Shown piece by piece: positions 12,166-24,133 of a DNA stretch of 64,000 nt. The position numbers were made by a program, and so were the translations under genes. Origin of the DNA: Halichondria panicea (Eukaryota > Porifera > Demospongiae > Suberitida > Halichondriidae); assembly GCF_963675165.1 (NCBI RefSeq), contig NC_087393.1:1265002-1329001 (forward strand). The letters run 5' to 3'. How positions within the stretch are numbered: position 1 is the first letter of the stretch; every line of letters begins with the position of its first letter. The notes under the pieces are model-generated. The model saw only the letters and a program-made list of their open reading frames with translations, was not told where the DNA came from and made no database searches.

Positions 12166-13506
12166 CTAGCTATAGTTATCACGTAACAATGTGTCACACG
12201 TAATATTTTCAGGAAAGTATTCTTGTTCATGCATACGTAGTCTGAAATGTCCCACATAAGCAATGTTGCTATCAGGCGTAGGTACTGCTTTCGCATTTTT
12301 GGTAAGGAGAAGAGCAGTATGAATTGAAAGGCAAGTTGTCAAATGTGGTCTACAAGCAAATTTTGTATTCTTGGTGTCCCAGTATTGTTTGACTGTGAGT
12401 AACCGTGTTACATTGCCATCTTTAGCAAGTGATTTCGGTTGAGTTAGGCCACATTCTGGAAATAGACTCAACCAATGAAATGTAACTGTTGCTTGATTAT
12501 TTTTCGGTAAGAATCGGTTCAAATAGTAAAGAATAGAAGTCTCGTTTGGCAAACGCGGAATAAAAAAGTCATCAAGATCAAAAAATAGTGTGTATTCATA
12601 TACTCCTTGGTAACAATACAATCAGTCATGACTGCTTAGAATTTGAGAACTATAGGTAATCTGTGTCTTGTTGAAATAAGTTTTGCGGTAATCCACTTGA
12701 AGGAAACCTTCTTCAACAAAGCCTTTGATAATTGTTGGATTTTCAGTGTCATTCATGAACGTGTCATCAACATACATTTGGACCAGATCAACTCCAATAG
12801 TTTTTTGATACAAAAGCCACTCTTTCAGCCAAGGTGGTTTACCAAAGGCGTGTGTACACACAACCGTTTTGCCTTTACTATCTTTTCTTTTTGATAAGTA
12901 CGTAATTTCAATAGTGACTGTAGATATTTCATTTGAGTTAGGAGCTGGATGATAAGCAATAAAAGCCATGCTATCTTTATGGGCTTTAAGATCATAGCAA
13001 GTAATCATTATTTCCTCATGTGTTAGATATCCCATGTTATCCCAAATCCAGCGGTAGTAAAGAGGTTGAACTTTGTATTTCTTGGCATCAATAGTGTCCA
13101 CACCACAGCCTACGATTAGCCCAAACTTACGTACATCATTAGAGACCTCAGCAAATATCATGGTAGAGTTTTTGTAACCATTCCTTGCCCGTGTGTCAAT
13201 GTATGCTGAACGAACAACAAAATCTACCATTGGTGGTGTGTTCCTGGATGGCTTTTCAATAGATTCAGTGACGGGCCCATTGTAACCTGTAGTTTTTTCA
13301 GATTCCACTACTGTTGATTTTGTCAGGTGTTTCCGATCCACTGCCAGATCAAACTGAAAGACATTTCCATTTTCTTGAAGGAGAATGTCTATTTCTTTCT
13401 GGTCATGCTGAAAACTACTATGCCAGACTAGAAGAGCCGCGATGAAGAATAGGAACAAAATTATTTTTTTGGGCTTATACATGTACTTGAACAGTGAGCT
13501 ACGCAT
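12166..13506 (-). pseudogene. GT92-family glycosyltransferase, copy A, one premature stop
   Basis: Intronless gene of about 446 codons coding for a type II membrane glycosyltransferase of family GT92 (DUF23), a Golgi enzyme family. Visible parts in order: short cytoplasmic tail MRSSLFKYMYK, a signal-anchor IILFLFFIAALLVW, a stem, then the catalytic region with CTHAFGKPPWLKEWLLYQK, IGVDLVQMYVDD and the acidic FFDLDDFFIPRLPNE. I chose the Met at 13506 because copy B starts there; an upstream in-frame Met exists at 13536. One in-frame stop (TGA at ~12620, where copy B has TGC) separates the two halves; the rest is open to the stop at 12166. Absence of introns suggests a retrocopy, inferred only. 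It sits in the intron between EXOC3 exon remnants 19 and 18, same strand. Confidence 0.85.
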
Positions 13507-15858
13507 AACTAGAAATTGTTTTGCTATCTTGTACAATTACGTTTCAGAATACACTTATAGTTGGTGACTCCTTTGGAATACAAGAATGTAAGCTATAAAA
13601 GTGTGCTGATCAAGCCACTAAAAGTGTGTTATACGATATGGTTGCAATGTAAGTCACACTAATGCACTCCTTGGCAACATAGGTACAACAAAATAACTTT
13701 GGGGCCTTATTATAACCTGGCTGAGGGTGATATAATAAACAGGTACGTTTCACTGTATACAACAACAATGTGCGTGCTTACATGTGTTATAGACAGATGT
13801 TACACAACTCACTTCTGCATCATTGCCTGCATGTAACTGTTCATCACTCTGTGCTGTGACTCTAGGATCACGTACGAATAGTATAGCTATACATGTGTTG
13901 AGCTCTTATCTTGGTATATAGAGAGGGATTCTAGACAGGCTAGACAAATTAGCTAGAGACAGGCTCCTAGCTAGAGGCAACAACAACTAGTTACCAACAA
14001 ATTGACTTCACAGTGTAGCTTAATCAAATTCTTAGATCGAGGAGCAAAAACATATCAACTGACAATACAGGGTAAAACGAAGTTAAGGTGAAGTTAAGGT
14101 GAAGTGAGGCAAAAAAGGTAAACAAAACCTTAAATACGTGGAGCAGGGCGGCCCCAGAGGCTCGCACACCAACAAAGGGAGGAAGTGGAGCATTAACAAT
14201 GAGAATTGTGAAAAGAGTGATATCAACATCAACATCAAATCATGGTTAAGGTAGTACATAACGTAAGGTGTTAATAAGGTTCTAATAGATGTTAATTTGG
14301 TATATTGAGCGTGAACAATACCTGCTCCTGGCATCTGGAGGAGACAAACGATGAGAGAATGATCAGTGGAGGAGACAATAGACGAGAGGAGAGGAGGCAT
14401 TAATAGAACGATACAAAAGATGAGAGAATAATTAAAAGGCAAACTAATTGTTGGGGAAGTGGAGTGTACATATAGTTTTAATAAATGCAGCCAAGCACTT
14501 ACGTTGCTTGCAGATCCTTCTCTATTGCTGGGTCAATGAGCTGCCCATAATTGTTGAAGTCAATATCCAGGGTCTCATTGAAAGACTCCCTGTGTGATGC
14601 GATGTAGTATATAGTCTGAGCATAATGATACACTGTCTGTATAACATACCTGACATCTCCGATCAAAATCATGATGGTGATAATGTCTTTGGCATTGAGC
14701 CCCTTCTGAACACGCTCTGAGATCTGAGTATATAAACAAGAGATAAATAAGATAGAGCAACAGTAAAACAAGCAAGATGTACATACGTGCAGTAAGGTTA
14801 TACTACTGTAACTTTTAAAGCCAAATTTTACAGCACAACCCACCCTCCTCCCAATAGTAGACTACAACTCCCTCTCATCAGTTTAGACCGCACCCCTCAT
14901 CAGTTGGAATACATACTAGAGATTACACTACCCTCTCTCTATTCCCATTTAAACTATAACCCCTTCCTAATTAGATTACGACCCCTCTTTAGGTTAGACC
15001 ACTCCCCATCACTCACCAGTTTGACGAGGCACTGATGGTACCACTTAATGAACTTGTCGAGTATGTCGTAGTGAGGAGGGAAACATTTGGTGCCGTGATC
15101 TTTGATGGCTTGCAAGTCGGTGTAGCAGAATGTTGCCACAGAGGTGAGGTACTCCACTAACCACGCCTTGTTCTCTATCTTCTCTTGTTCCCCCGGCTCA
15201 AGCTCCTTGAACCTGTGAGAGTGAAAGCAAGGAAGGAGCGAAGATGTATGCATGTACATATACAATGTACATCTGAACCGAGGCAGATTCAGTGATAGTA
15301 AATAAATCCACTGTATTTAATATCTAGGACCACAATGTATATACACAGGCTAATAATTGCTTACACATTAAAAGCTGCATGTACATACACCTAGATGGCT
15401 GCAATTAGAGCATGCACTGTGCTGAAATCTAACAGAAAAATTCAGTGAACTCACTTATTGGAGATTGAAGTCTCCAGTATCTCCAAACACTTTTCCTTCC
15501 ATTTCTTTGGTCTCCCTGGCAACTGAGAATGTGGAATGCTTTTCTCGTCGAGCATGTCTCTAATGAGAGCGTCTGTTTTCTCCTCCCTCTCAATTATCCT
15601 GAGGGCGGTGACGAGCTTACGAGGCTCTCCCTCCACGAGGCCAGTTGTCTGGTGCATAATCAGCCACAGTTGCTGACCCAGGGAGCTCTAGTAGAGGTGG
15701 TTATTGTGTAATAATAATTATCCATGGATACTAACTACAGTGCTGTGCTTAAAATTGCCTAATTTTAAATCCTCAATCTCAATCTCAAATGAACACACAG
15801 ATTAGCCGCCTAAAATCTAAAATGTGGTAAATGAGGCCAAAGAAATGGTTATTTTACG

Positions 15859-15925
15859 TAGGTGATTAAAGGTGATTAGTACCGACCAGTGTGGATATAT
15901 CCCTGATACTATAACACGTATGTGT
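15859..15925. repeat. Single unit of the 66 bp sequence amplified in copy C
   Basis: One copy of GTAGGTGATTAAAGGTGATT...ACACGTATGT just 3' of exon 6; the intact EXOC3 copy has six tandem units here (50626-51013). Confidence 0.8.
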
Positions 15926-16193
15926 CACAAACATTAACCAAACTCACAGAGAGACCGGCCAGTGGCTTAAAGTAGTGGTGGAGTGACTACAAAAGAGAGA
16001 AGGAAATAATCGTTAGACAAGCATGCAGCGGAGTAGAGATGGTTGGTATAGCATGAGTTCACTTACTGTGTTCTTGTCGACATAAGAGTCTTCACTGTGA
16101 AACAGCTGAATCAGCAGTTAGTGTGCTCCAACTCCGCCAAGCTGTAGAGAGTGCAAAAAGAGAATGCAAAATAAAATTGAACAAAACAGAACA

Positions 16194-16263
16194 GGTCTTG
16201 CCGAGATTTGACTCGGATCTTGAGATTCAGAGTCTCAGGTGCTAACCGTTACACCACAGGACC
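16194..16263 (-). tRNA. tRNA-Gln (CTG), probably defective
   Basis: Reads as a glutamine tRNA on -, anticodon loop CTCTGAA. One base is missing from the T loop relative to its siblings (70 instead of 71 nt) and the acceptor stem has a C-A mismatch, so it is likely a pseudogene. Confidence 0.6.
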
Positions 16264-16730
16264 TTCATATGCGTTAGAGACGCATTTTAGATCCAAAAGT
16301 AGCGTAATTAGTTTTTGTTGTTCTAATACAGCGGACACACACTGATGCTTTAATTTTACACATGTTCTGACAATACTTGGGTACATTCCCAAGCACCATA
16401 AAGTTGCAAGAGTTCTGCAGTTATATATAGCTCGATGATTAGCTAGTTTTTAGATACAGTACTAAAAGTGATTACAAACTGTACATGCAATGCACACAAA
16501 ATACATGAGGAAAAATAATCATTCCACCACCTCCACCTACCCACACACCCCACACACCCCTGACTGCACGTCCTGCATATTGAAGCACTTCTGGATAGTG
16601 CAACTGTTCGCTGTATTGCTGTTCAGACATCTCACGTGCACTATAAAGATCTGTTCCAATTATTTTTGCTGTACGATAAATTAGACCATTATGGTACTCA
16701 ATTTTCAGCAAGAAAAAGAACAAAATACAA

Positions 16731-16801
16731 GGTCATGCCGAGATTTGAACTCGGATCTTGAGATTCAGAGTCTCAGGTGCTAACCGTTACACCACAGGAC
16801 C
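16731..16801 (-). tRNA. tRNA-Gln (CTG)
   Basis: Full-length 71 nt cloverleaf: D arm GTAACGGTTAGC, anticodon stem GAGA/TCTC with loop CTCTGAA, T arm CCGAG-TTCAAAT-CTCGG. One mismatch at acceptor position 5. Confidence 0.75.
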
Positions 16802-16886
16802 TTCCTTAAACAAGCCCTAATTAGACAGTCCATTGTAGATCCACATGTACCCAATTTTACAGCGAGGAAAAGAATAAATAGAGACA

Positions 16887-16957
16887 GGTCTTGCCGAGAT
16901 TTGAACTCGGATCTTGAGATTCAAAGTCTCAGGTGCTAACCGTTACACCACAGGACC
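16887..16957 (-). tRNA. tRNA-Gln (TTG)
   Basis: 71 nt, anticodon loop CTTTGAA, intact D, anticodon and T arms. One C-A mismatch in the acceptor stem. A TTTT run lies about 20 nt downstream on the - strand, as expected for Pol III termination. Confidence 0.78.
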
Positions 16958-17032
16958 TTCATATGCGTTAGAGAGTGCTGCATTCTAGATCCATATACCC
17001 AATTTTACAGTGAGGAAAAGAATAAAATACAA

Positions 17033-17103
17033 GGTCTTGCCAAAATTTGAACTCGGATCTTGAGATTCAAAGTCTCAGGTGCTAACCGTTACACCACAGG
17101 ACC
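17033..17103 (-). tRNA. tRNA-Gln (TTG), weakened T stem
   Basis: 71 nt with anticodon TTG; the T stem 3' side reads TTTGG, so several pairs become G-T wobbles. TTTT downstream. Function uncertain. Confidence 0.65.
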
Positions 17104-17182
17104 TTCATATGCGTTAGAGAGTGCTGCATTTCTAGATCCATATACCCAATTTTACAGCGAGGAAAAGCTGAATAAAATACAT

Positions 17183-17256
17183 GGTCTTAGCGAGATTTTA
17201 ACTCAGATCTTGAGATTCAAAGTCTCAGGTGCTGCTAACCGTTACACCACAGGACC
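17183..17256 (-). pseudogene. tRNA-Gln-like relic
   Basis: Anticodon arm still TTG, but the D loop has gained three bases (GCAGCACC) and the T arm (CTGAGTTAAAATC) no longer pairs well. The same relic is present in EXOC3 copy B at 43787-43860. Confidence 0.75.
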
Positions 17257-18039
17257 ATATAATTATATACACTCACTTCCTGTGGGCCTCTAGCAGTCGG
17301 CCGTCGGCTATGAGTTCCTTCGTTTCCTGACATACTTGAGGACTGTTGAAGATGTTCTGGATGTGCACCATCGTCGTCTTCAGCTGCATAATTATAGTGG
17401 GGGGGGGGAGTGAACTTTTTTTCACAGGGAGATTTGAAGAAGTTGGCTCAAACTCTAGACTAACTTAAGGGACTCACTACTAAAGGATGCACAACCATTT
17501 CACGTGTGAGATGGTAAGTGCGTCCCATCACTTCTACTGTCTGCCAATGATCACTTAATAATAATCTGAGGTGGCTCAATTGCATCATTTTGAAGGGACC
17601 CAACAGCCACACCCCTCACCTGTTGGTGCTTCCTGCTGACGTCTTTAATAGGCTTGACGACCTCTGACAGATCAGCACATTGTTGATACAGCTGCTCCAC
17701 CTCTCCCATATTCAGATGTATAGTCTGCATCACTACACTCGCGTCCTGGAGACTCTTGAGGCCTTTCTGTACCCCGTCCAGCTGTGTCTGTACCGCATTC
17801 CTCAGCTGGGACTCAATGGTTGCCTGGGAATTTATATAGGGACAGTTACTTAGTTACCAAGCAATAAATGGGATCCCACTTATTATTAAAAGCTGTCATC
17901 ATGTAGACACACCTTCTTTCTGGCAATCTTTCTCTTGTATTGTTCAAGTCATCGAGCTGGTCTGGTTTCTACAAACAGATCGAAAGTATCGTGGCATAGT
18001 GAATGATATTTATCCAGCAAGGGAAAGGGTAGCACAAAA

Positions 18040-18876
18040 TAAGCTGTTAGGCCTCTCAAGGGTGCATGCTCCCCATAACAAAAAATAAAAACAAAAAATA
18101 AAAACACATTGGAGATTACAAGGGGGTATTATGAGACCTCTAAATGTGTATGACCCCCCTGTCTTGCAGTAATCTTGAGGGATAGCCTGTTCACTAACTA
18201 CTATGGTCAATAGGCTTTGCATGTAAGCAAAAAAAATTAGTGACAGTGCTTTGTTCGCAGCTAATGCTAGCATTTAGTGTTCAAAGTGGTTTGGGTATTA
18301 TGAGACGGGGGGGGGGGGGGTATTAAGTGACACCAATGCTAATTTTAACGCTAATTGGCTGTTATAACATAATGTGGAACTTTCTGATATTAAGCTTACT
18401 CACGTATTATAATTGCAGGAGGGCCTTGAGCAGAGCGTTTCTGAAACTTTCAGATTTAGAGCCTGAAAATAATTTGGTACTTTTGGGCTAGCTCAAGGCT
18501 GGTTATTGAAGCTTCTTTCCCCTTCCAGGCCTATCCACTTGTAGGACCCAGAGGTTACTTTTCATTGGCTACCTGCAGGACCAAAAATCTTAGACAGGGG
18601 GTGCTCCCCTGCTCCGATCACCTGTGGGTGCTCCAATTCTAGAGGTGGCCCACTAAATGTTGACCTTTGAACTTCTAACCTGCTTTGGCGGGTGCTCCAG
18701 GATCCCAATGGTAGGAATCCAAAGTTTCATATTTTTTGAAGCTCATTTGAGCTTGCAGGAGGGCCTTGAGTGATGCAATTTGTTGAGCATGGATACAGTA
18801 CATACTTGCATAACGCTTATACTTTTGAGATCTGAGGCTGAGATGTGCCATGAGAGCGCTATAGCAGCTGGTTAGG
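18040..18876. other. Intergenic, no gene seen
   Basis: Contains a run of G at 18306-18320 and a short phrase GCAGGAGGGCCTTGAG repeated at ~18416 and ~18755. No supported exon. Confidence 0.5.
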
Positions 18877-19710
18877 ATGGCCGGTGCATGCATGCAACCA
18901 GTTAGCATTCTTGTAATATTGTTCACCCATGTAGGTACCTGCACTGAAGGAGATTTCAGACTAGTCAGAGGAAGCAACGATTTTGAGGGTCGTGTGGAGG
19001 TTTGCAGCGGCACTGGAGAGTGGAGCACTGTCTGTGACGATTTATGGAGTGACAATGATGCAATCATTGTCTGCCGACAGCTTGGATTCATGGTAAGAAC
19101 TAGAATGGATGCTTCAAATACTGCATGGTTTTTACTTCGCTTCAGAGATTTTCAACATTCACCATTTTCACTTGCATACATGTACTTAAATATGAAAGAA
19201 AATGTGTCTCATTGTATAACACTTGCTTCTTTGCTCGTGATTAGATGCAACTGCTTTCAGTTTCGCCTTCTTTGGTCAGGGGACAGGAGAAATTCTCATT
19301 GATGATGTCCAATGTGTTGGCACGGAGACTCGACTACTCGACTGTGACCTAACACAGATACACAACTGTCGTCATACTGAAGACGCTGGTGTTTCATGCT
19401 CTATGGATACAGCTGGTCCAAGTACGTGCACGTATTAATCTTTATTCTATGAAGTAACTACCAGCTGCAACATTAATTGTTATCTAGTGGAAATGAAGTT
19501 CAAAAGTTTGAGTGCTAAACAAGATACGAATTTATTTACTGGTTTTCAGATTGTTCCGACTATACGAGCTCAGACTTATTGGTGGAACCAGCAACCTTCA
19601 GGGTCGAGTGCAGATTTGCCTGGGAAACATCTGGGGCACAGTTTGTGACAATCGCTGGGGTAATGCCGACGCTAGTATGGTGTGTGGCTACCTTGGATAC
19701 TCTCGTGACG
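18877..19710 (+). pseudogene. SRCR-domain gene, partial and probably broken
   Basis: A secreted or membrane scavenger-receptor cysteine-rich protein, a large family in sponges. Exon 1 (18877-19092) gives a signal peptide ([20 protein letters not shown]) and the first half of an SRCR domain ([32 protein letters not shown]). Exon 2 (from ~19243) gives the second half ([34 protein letters not shown]). A third exon (~19549-19710) gives the first half of SRCR 2 (ELRLIGGTSNLQGRVQ, WGTVCDNRW, MVCGYLGYS). The exon 1 donor is phase 0 while exon 2 needs phase 1, and I found no continuation of the second domain, so a frame lesion and a 3' truncation are likely. Confidence 0.65.
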
Positions 19711-19749
19711 GTACGCTGATAATTTATTGTAAAAGTGAACGCAGTTGAA

Positions 19750-21200
19750 CAGCTAGTACCTTTCTAATTCATACTCCTGTCAATAATTTGTGTACTTGCA
19801 CTTCATAAGATATCCTGCAATCACCAGTTTGCAGCCAGATACTTTGTTTTGTGCCTGAATATGACTCTGTGAGGCCACTACCTCAGCTAATAATTATTTG
19901 CCGTACCCGGTACCCCAGGTACATGCCCATGTTTGTATTTAGCTGGGCATGGGCCGGCCGACCGTTCTGAGGGTGGGACACGTACGTACACGCTTACAGG
20001 ATTTGTATTGCTGCATTCTCAGTTTGTTGCCCCAACAGATTGATAACAATAATTATTACGATGTTCATACCGGATTTTATACGTGGTTTATTCACGATTC
20101 TTATACGGAGCGGTATTGATTATGTTATAAGCATGTCCCCGGCCCAGCGTACAGACGTTTCATTAGTACAGAGAAGAGAGTCCTTGTCTCTTATACCAGT
20201 ACTTGCAAATAGGATCTAGCTATATCTAGTTATAATTATATCTGGCTATATTATTCAGAGCTAATAACCAGCGTACACAATTGCCTAAAACCTTTTTTGC
20301 CCCACATTGAATACACTACTAAATTGTCAAAGCTCAAGCTCAATTAAGAGGGAGGCGGACATGAAGACAAGCACATTCACTTCACCATTGTGAAGGTAAG
20401 TAACACATCTCATGAGCTAGACCGTTCGCAAGTTCACCTCCTACATGTATGTACAGGCTTATACTGTACATAGCCCCCCCCCCCCCCACACACACACACG
20501 CAGGCTTCAACATCATCAAATTTGTATGACATGTACCAAAATTCTAGTTACATAGCCGACTCTAGTACTCCTTAAAATACGCACAATGTTCAGTTGTGAA
20601 AACTGTACTGATGTTTATACATAATTATCACTATTCATAGAGCTATATCCTCCTCCCCCCCCAGCTCCTGGTGACGACTGATGGCTAGCCACAGGGATCA
20701 CTCGATTATGCAGGAGACGATATTGGGACCCCTACGTGCCAGATGTGCAATTACAAACCCGGGGTTAGTGAAGCCCTCCTTGACAGCTACATTGTACATG
20801 TAGGTACATGTACATGTACCACCTACATGTACATTCTATTTCGTTGTTGCAAATATTTATCAACTTTTTTGTAACACTAAATACTTTTGAGCGAAAGCAA
20901 ATCATGGCGAGAGGTATTAGCAAAGCGCCAGCTTGCAGCACTGGAAAAAAGCTTTCAAGATTGTTAGGTCACACTCGATATACTGGCCAGCGTGTGTGTA
21001 CATGTACATGTATGTAGTTGATATTCTTATATAACGCACACGTCATCCGGATGCTGGCCGCGGTTTAATTAGTACCAACATTAGGGACTACATTGTACAC
21101 CACAACTATCTCTGGGAGCACTTTCAACCACTTAATATCCAGCTGTGTCACTCACAAACAGTACAGTTACAACGTGTATACGTAGTAATAATAGGAAAAA
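19750..21200. other. Intergenic, no gene seen
   Basis: C-run at 20475-20488, a TACATG-rich palindromic patch at ~20785-20835 and a short dispersed repeat (TTTTGAGCGAAAGCAAA...GCGAGAGGTATTAGC) at ~20880-20935. No supported exon. Confidence 0.5.
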
Positions 21201-21210
21201 ACAACAGCAA

Positions 21211-22335
21211 TTAGTTTCTACAAAATGTACAGGTCCAGGGAACTACAACTTGTGTGGTTTCCCTGCAACAGTGCTTGTGGAACCAGGCTTTACAACGTGT
21301 GCACTTCACCATCGATTGTTTATCTTTGGGTTCTCGACATAAACAAGCAATTTCAAACTGCTTTGAAAATTTAACCTTGTTTCGGCACCTACGAATTCCT
21401 GTGCTAAATGTGGTAAGCTTGCAGTCTTCAAGGCACCTGGCAAGATCAGTCCGAATAGAAACTGTGTTGCCAAATTTCAGGATACATGGATCTCTATGGC
21501 AGCAGAGTTCGAAAGCGATAGCAATCGCAAGCACACCACAGTCTGATCCATTTAACTGCCTCTGAACATCCATCATATTGATGGATAGTGTGGGCGTTGA
21601 ACAGAAGACAAGGCTACATACAACCCGTACGGTGATATTCGAAGGTCTAGGATACATCGTGTCATACACATTCACCGTACCTTCGTCACAGCCCACATTC
21701 GATACAACACACCAGTGACTGTTACCAACAATGATAATTTGCACAAAGATCTGATCCTTGTGACAATCGAAGGCCTGACGCTGTGCAAGCGTATAGGTGG
21801 TTGCAATCCCTCCATCAAAGGAGAGTGCTGTAGCATTAATAGCTGAGCAGCAGTGAGACCCTGTCATTGAGCCAACCACAAGAAGATACTACCTTTTCCT
21901 TTTCTGCGATGGTTAATTTGTATAAACAGTTCTCTTTCCATACTTTTTCACTTGTAGCAGCTGTGGTAGGGCCATCATCTTCGGAAATGTCTACAACGAC
22001 AGGTTTGGGATGACACACTTGCACTTAGCAAGGCAGGCAGCTTCAAGGGCGGCAGCAGCCAAAGAGATTTTTGGAGAAGCACGCCAATTCCCTAGTGAAA
22101 GGCTGTGGTTACTGTCACTCAAAGAAATTGTCAACACTTTTGGGGAATAGCTTGCGTTAAGAATACCACCGCCACAATACAACCGAAAAAGATTGCCTAC
22201 TTTTTTAGCAATCCGACAGAGAAGGTGCTGCTCTCCAAAACGACTGCTGTGAAGATAAACGTACATGCCAACTTCTAGCCTGTCCGTCTTGTCTAGATTA
22301 CTGCCAAGTGCAATGGGAGTGATGTTATCCTCCTA
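21211..22335 (-). pseudogene. Ulp1-like (C48) cysteine protease with C-terminal PHD finger, broken
   Basis: On - there is an N-terminal region (LEVGMYVYLHSSRF...), a Ulp1-type start (SCGWLNDR, then INATAL), the catalytic His in NSHWCVVSNV, the Asp region VNVYDTMY, the catalytic Cys in LNGSDCGVLAIA, and a C-terminal PHD finger (CLCREPKDKQSMVKCTRCKAWFHKHC ... WTCTFC, abbreviated here from the C4HC3 pattern). Proteins with this layout are numerous in cnidarians and sponges and are often spread by transposable elements, so this may be an element-borne gene. About two breaks interrupt it. No other element parts (capsid, integrase, polymerase, terminal repeats) were seen beside it. Confidence 0.7.
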
Positions 22336-22339
22336 CTCT

Positions 22340-24130
22340 TGTTATTCTCCTACTCTTTTTGTTCCATAATCATGCCCACAAGTTTTACAAAATGAAAAGC
22401 AGCAGTAGCAGCATTAGTGAATTGCAGAATGCATGCTATCCCTTTTAATGTTAGATTCATTGTCTGTGTGAATTAATCCAAACCAGGCAGGTTTAAGAGG
22501 CCTTGATCAAAGAACAAGCTGAATCTTGCCTTAGCCACATGCAGATTCATTGTCACAATGAATCAACACACTCCACCTGATATATACTAGTATACAGGGG
22601 TATGAAGAGAATACATGCAGTAATATATATGACACTAATATTATAGTAAACTCAGAATTCATATGTTTACTGATGAAAAGTGGTCAATTCTCAACTGTAC
22701 AACACTTGTATATCTTCATGCAGAAATTATTGGCTAAAATCGTTCGTTGGCAATACTTGGATCTCTCAAATGCATTTGGAAGGAAGATATTATTATACCT
22801 CACAAATTAACTACAGTACTTATAAATGGTGAATTCGAATCACAAAACACAACAGAAGCATTTACTTGCACCACCAGGCTCACCTGGCTCTGATTGTTTT
22901 CGTCCATTCTTCAAGAACCAGTTAGAGCCCCGCAGAGTTCAAGTCTGAATAAAGAGAGCCATACTATAAAGTAATTATGTTCACAGCTAGGTTGATGACA
23001 AGATACCTGTGTAATCTCTCACATCAGGCCCAAGGCTAATAGTCTAGACACACTATGAGCTAACCAATTCAGTGGTAATGATTGACATAATTGCAATTGT
23101 GCACTTCTGTGGACTGTGTTTGGGACAACCTTCTCACATAGAATGGCTGCATGTACAATAGCGGAGGGACATAGGAACCAGGGAAGAAAGGGCTCTCGAT
23201 CAGCATTGATTCTTACTAACTATACTAGTTCTGCTATTACAATACGAATTAAAGCAGTCCCCCTGTGAAAACATCTTCCTACACCACTGATTCTCTATAA
23301 TTATAGCCCCGAAATTTTGCTTAAATTATCTTTGCACTTTGCCTTGTCTTGGGGACAAAAGGTGCTTTAATTACCCACAAAGCCTCAGAGGTGTACTATA
23401 CACAGGAGATGTAGCCCAGTAGAGTTGTTCTGGTTTCCAGTGTTGAGATAGGCAAGCCACATAGAGAGGTGTGCGGTGGACCACCCTCACCACAGGGCTC
23501 CACCCAAGGAACCCAACTCCACTCTATCAAAACCCATAGCTGTCCCAATCTCTCTAACCTAGATCCTATAGGCTATCCTTGTCCACTGCTTCCAAATAAT
23601 GGGCAAGAACAGTCTCCATGCATACAATAATGATATCAATGTTGTGTGTTTATACGATCAGCTGATTCTAACCGCAGAATCCCAGCAACAGCGCTTAATA
23701 TCGTTTATAACCATAGTTCCTTACAGTTACTAGGAGAGCACAATAACAGTACTTGTGTGTAAGCTTGTTGCACTGTGCATTATGGCCAAACCAGACACTT
23801 TAGTCACTATAAACCACATACCTTTCATGCACATGTATTCTCTTTCTAGCATTTTGATTCCCTCTAATTGATCAGTAGTGACAGTGTCTCCCTGGGTGTG
23901 TCCTCGTCCTCTTGGTGTTAGAGAGCATTCAGTACCCCGGTACTGCGCTGAATAGTCAAAACAAGTACAAGTGCGATCCTGTCCCTATTTAAACGTGTCT
24001 GCAATCTGCAGCCCCTCCCACTTACTTTGTGTGGACTTCTCACAGGTAAACAATACCAGTGTGTAAACTGCATGTGACATGTGATATATATATATCTACC
24101 ACTGAAGATTACCTGTGGATAAAGGTCAAC
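22340..24130. other. Intergenic, upstream of the P450 gene; no gene seen
   Basis: Low-complexity AT-rich DNA. A CTATTTAAACG box at ~23985 lies about 150 bp upstream of the P450 start and could be a TATA-like element. Confidence 0.4.
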
Positions 24131-24133
24131 AAG

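Larger units (their letters stand above)
10357..17968 (-). pseudogene. EXOC3 (Sec6) decayed copy A
   Basis: First of three EXOC3 copies. By comparison with the intact copy at 45058-53092, remnants are exon 22 (10357-10511), 21 (11083-11177), 20 (11232-~11303), 19 (11588-11702), 18 (13813-13848), 10 (14503-14589), 9 (14650-14723), 8 (15017-15212), 7 (15455-15687), 6 (15948-15986), 5 (16067-16141), 4 (17277-17383), 3 (17620-17823) and 2 (17913-17968). Exons 1 and 12-17 are missing and exon 11 is reduced to a few bases at ~14340. Lengths differ from the intact exons by -1 (exon 22), +2 (21), -7 (5) and -1 (2), and the exon 20 acceptor is changed, so no full product is possible. A GT92 gene is nested at 12166-13506 and tRNA-Gln genes at 16194-17256. 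Confidence 0.88.

Noticed and set aside
16194-17256. tRNA-derived SINE array
   Set aside because: Units are tandem and local, have no A-rich or LINE-like tail and keep full cloverleaf pairing, so tRNA genes duplicated in place fit better.
16986-17293. Frames antisense to the tRNA-Gln repeats
   Set aside because: They arise only because repeated tRNA bodies lack stops on the opposite strand; the tRNA structure explains the sequence.
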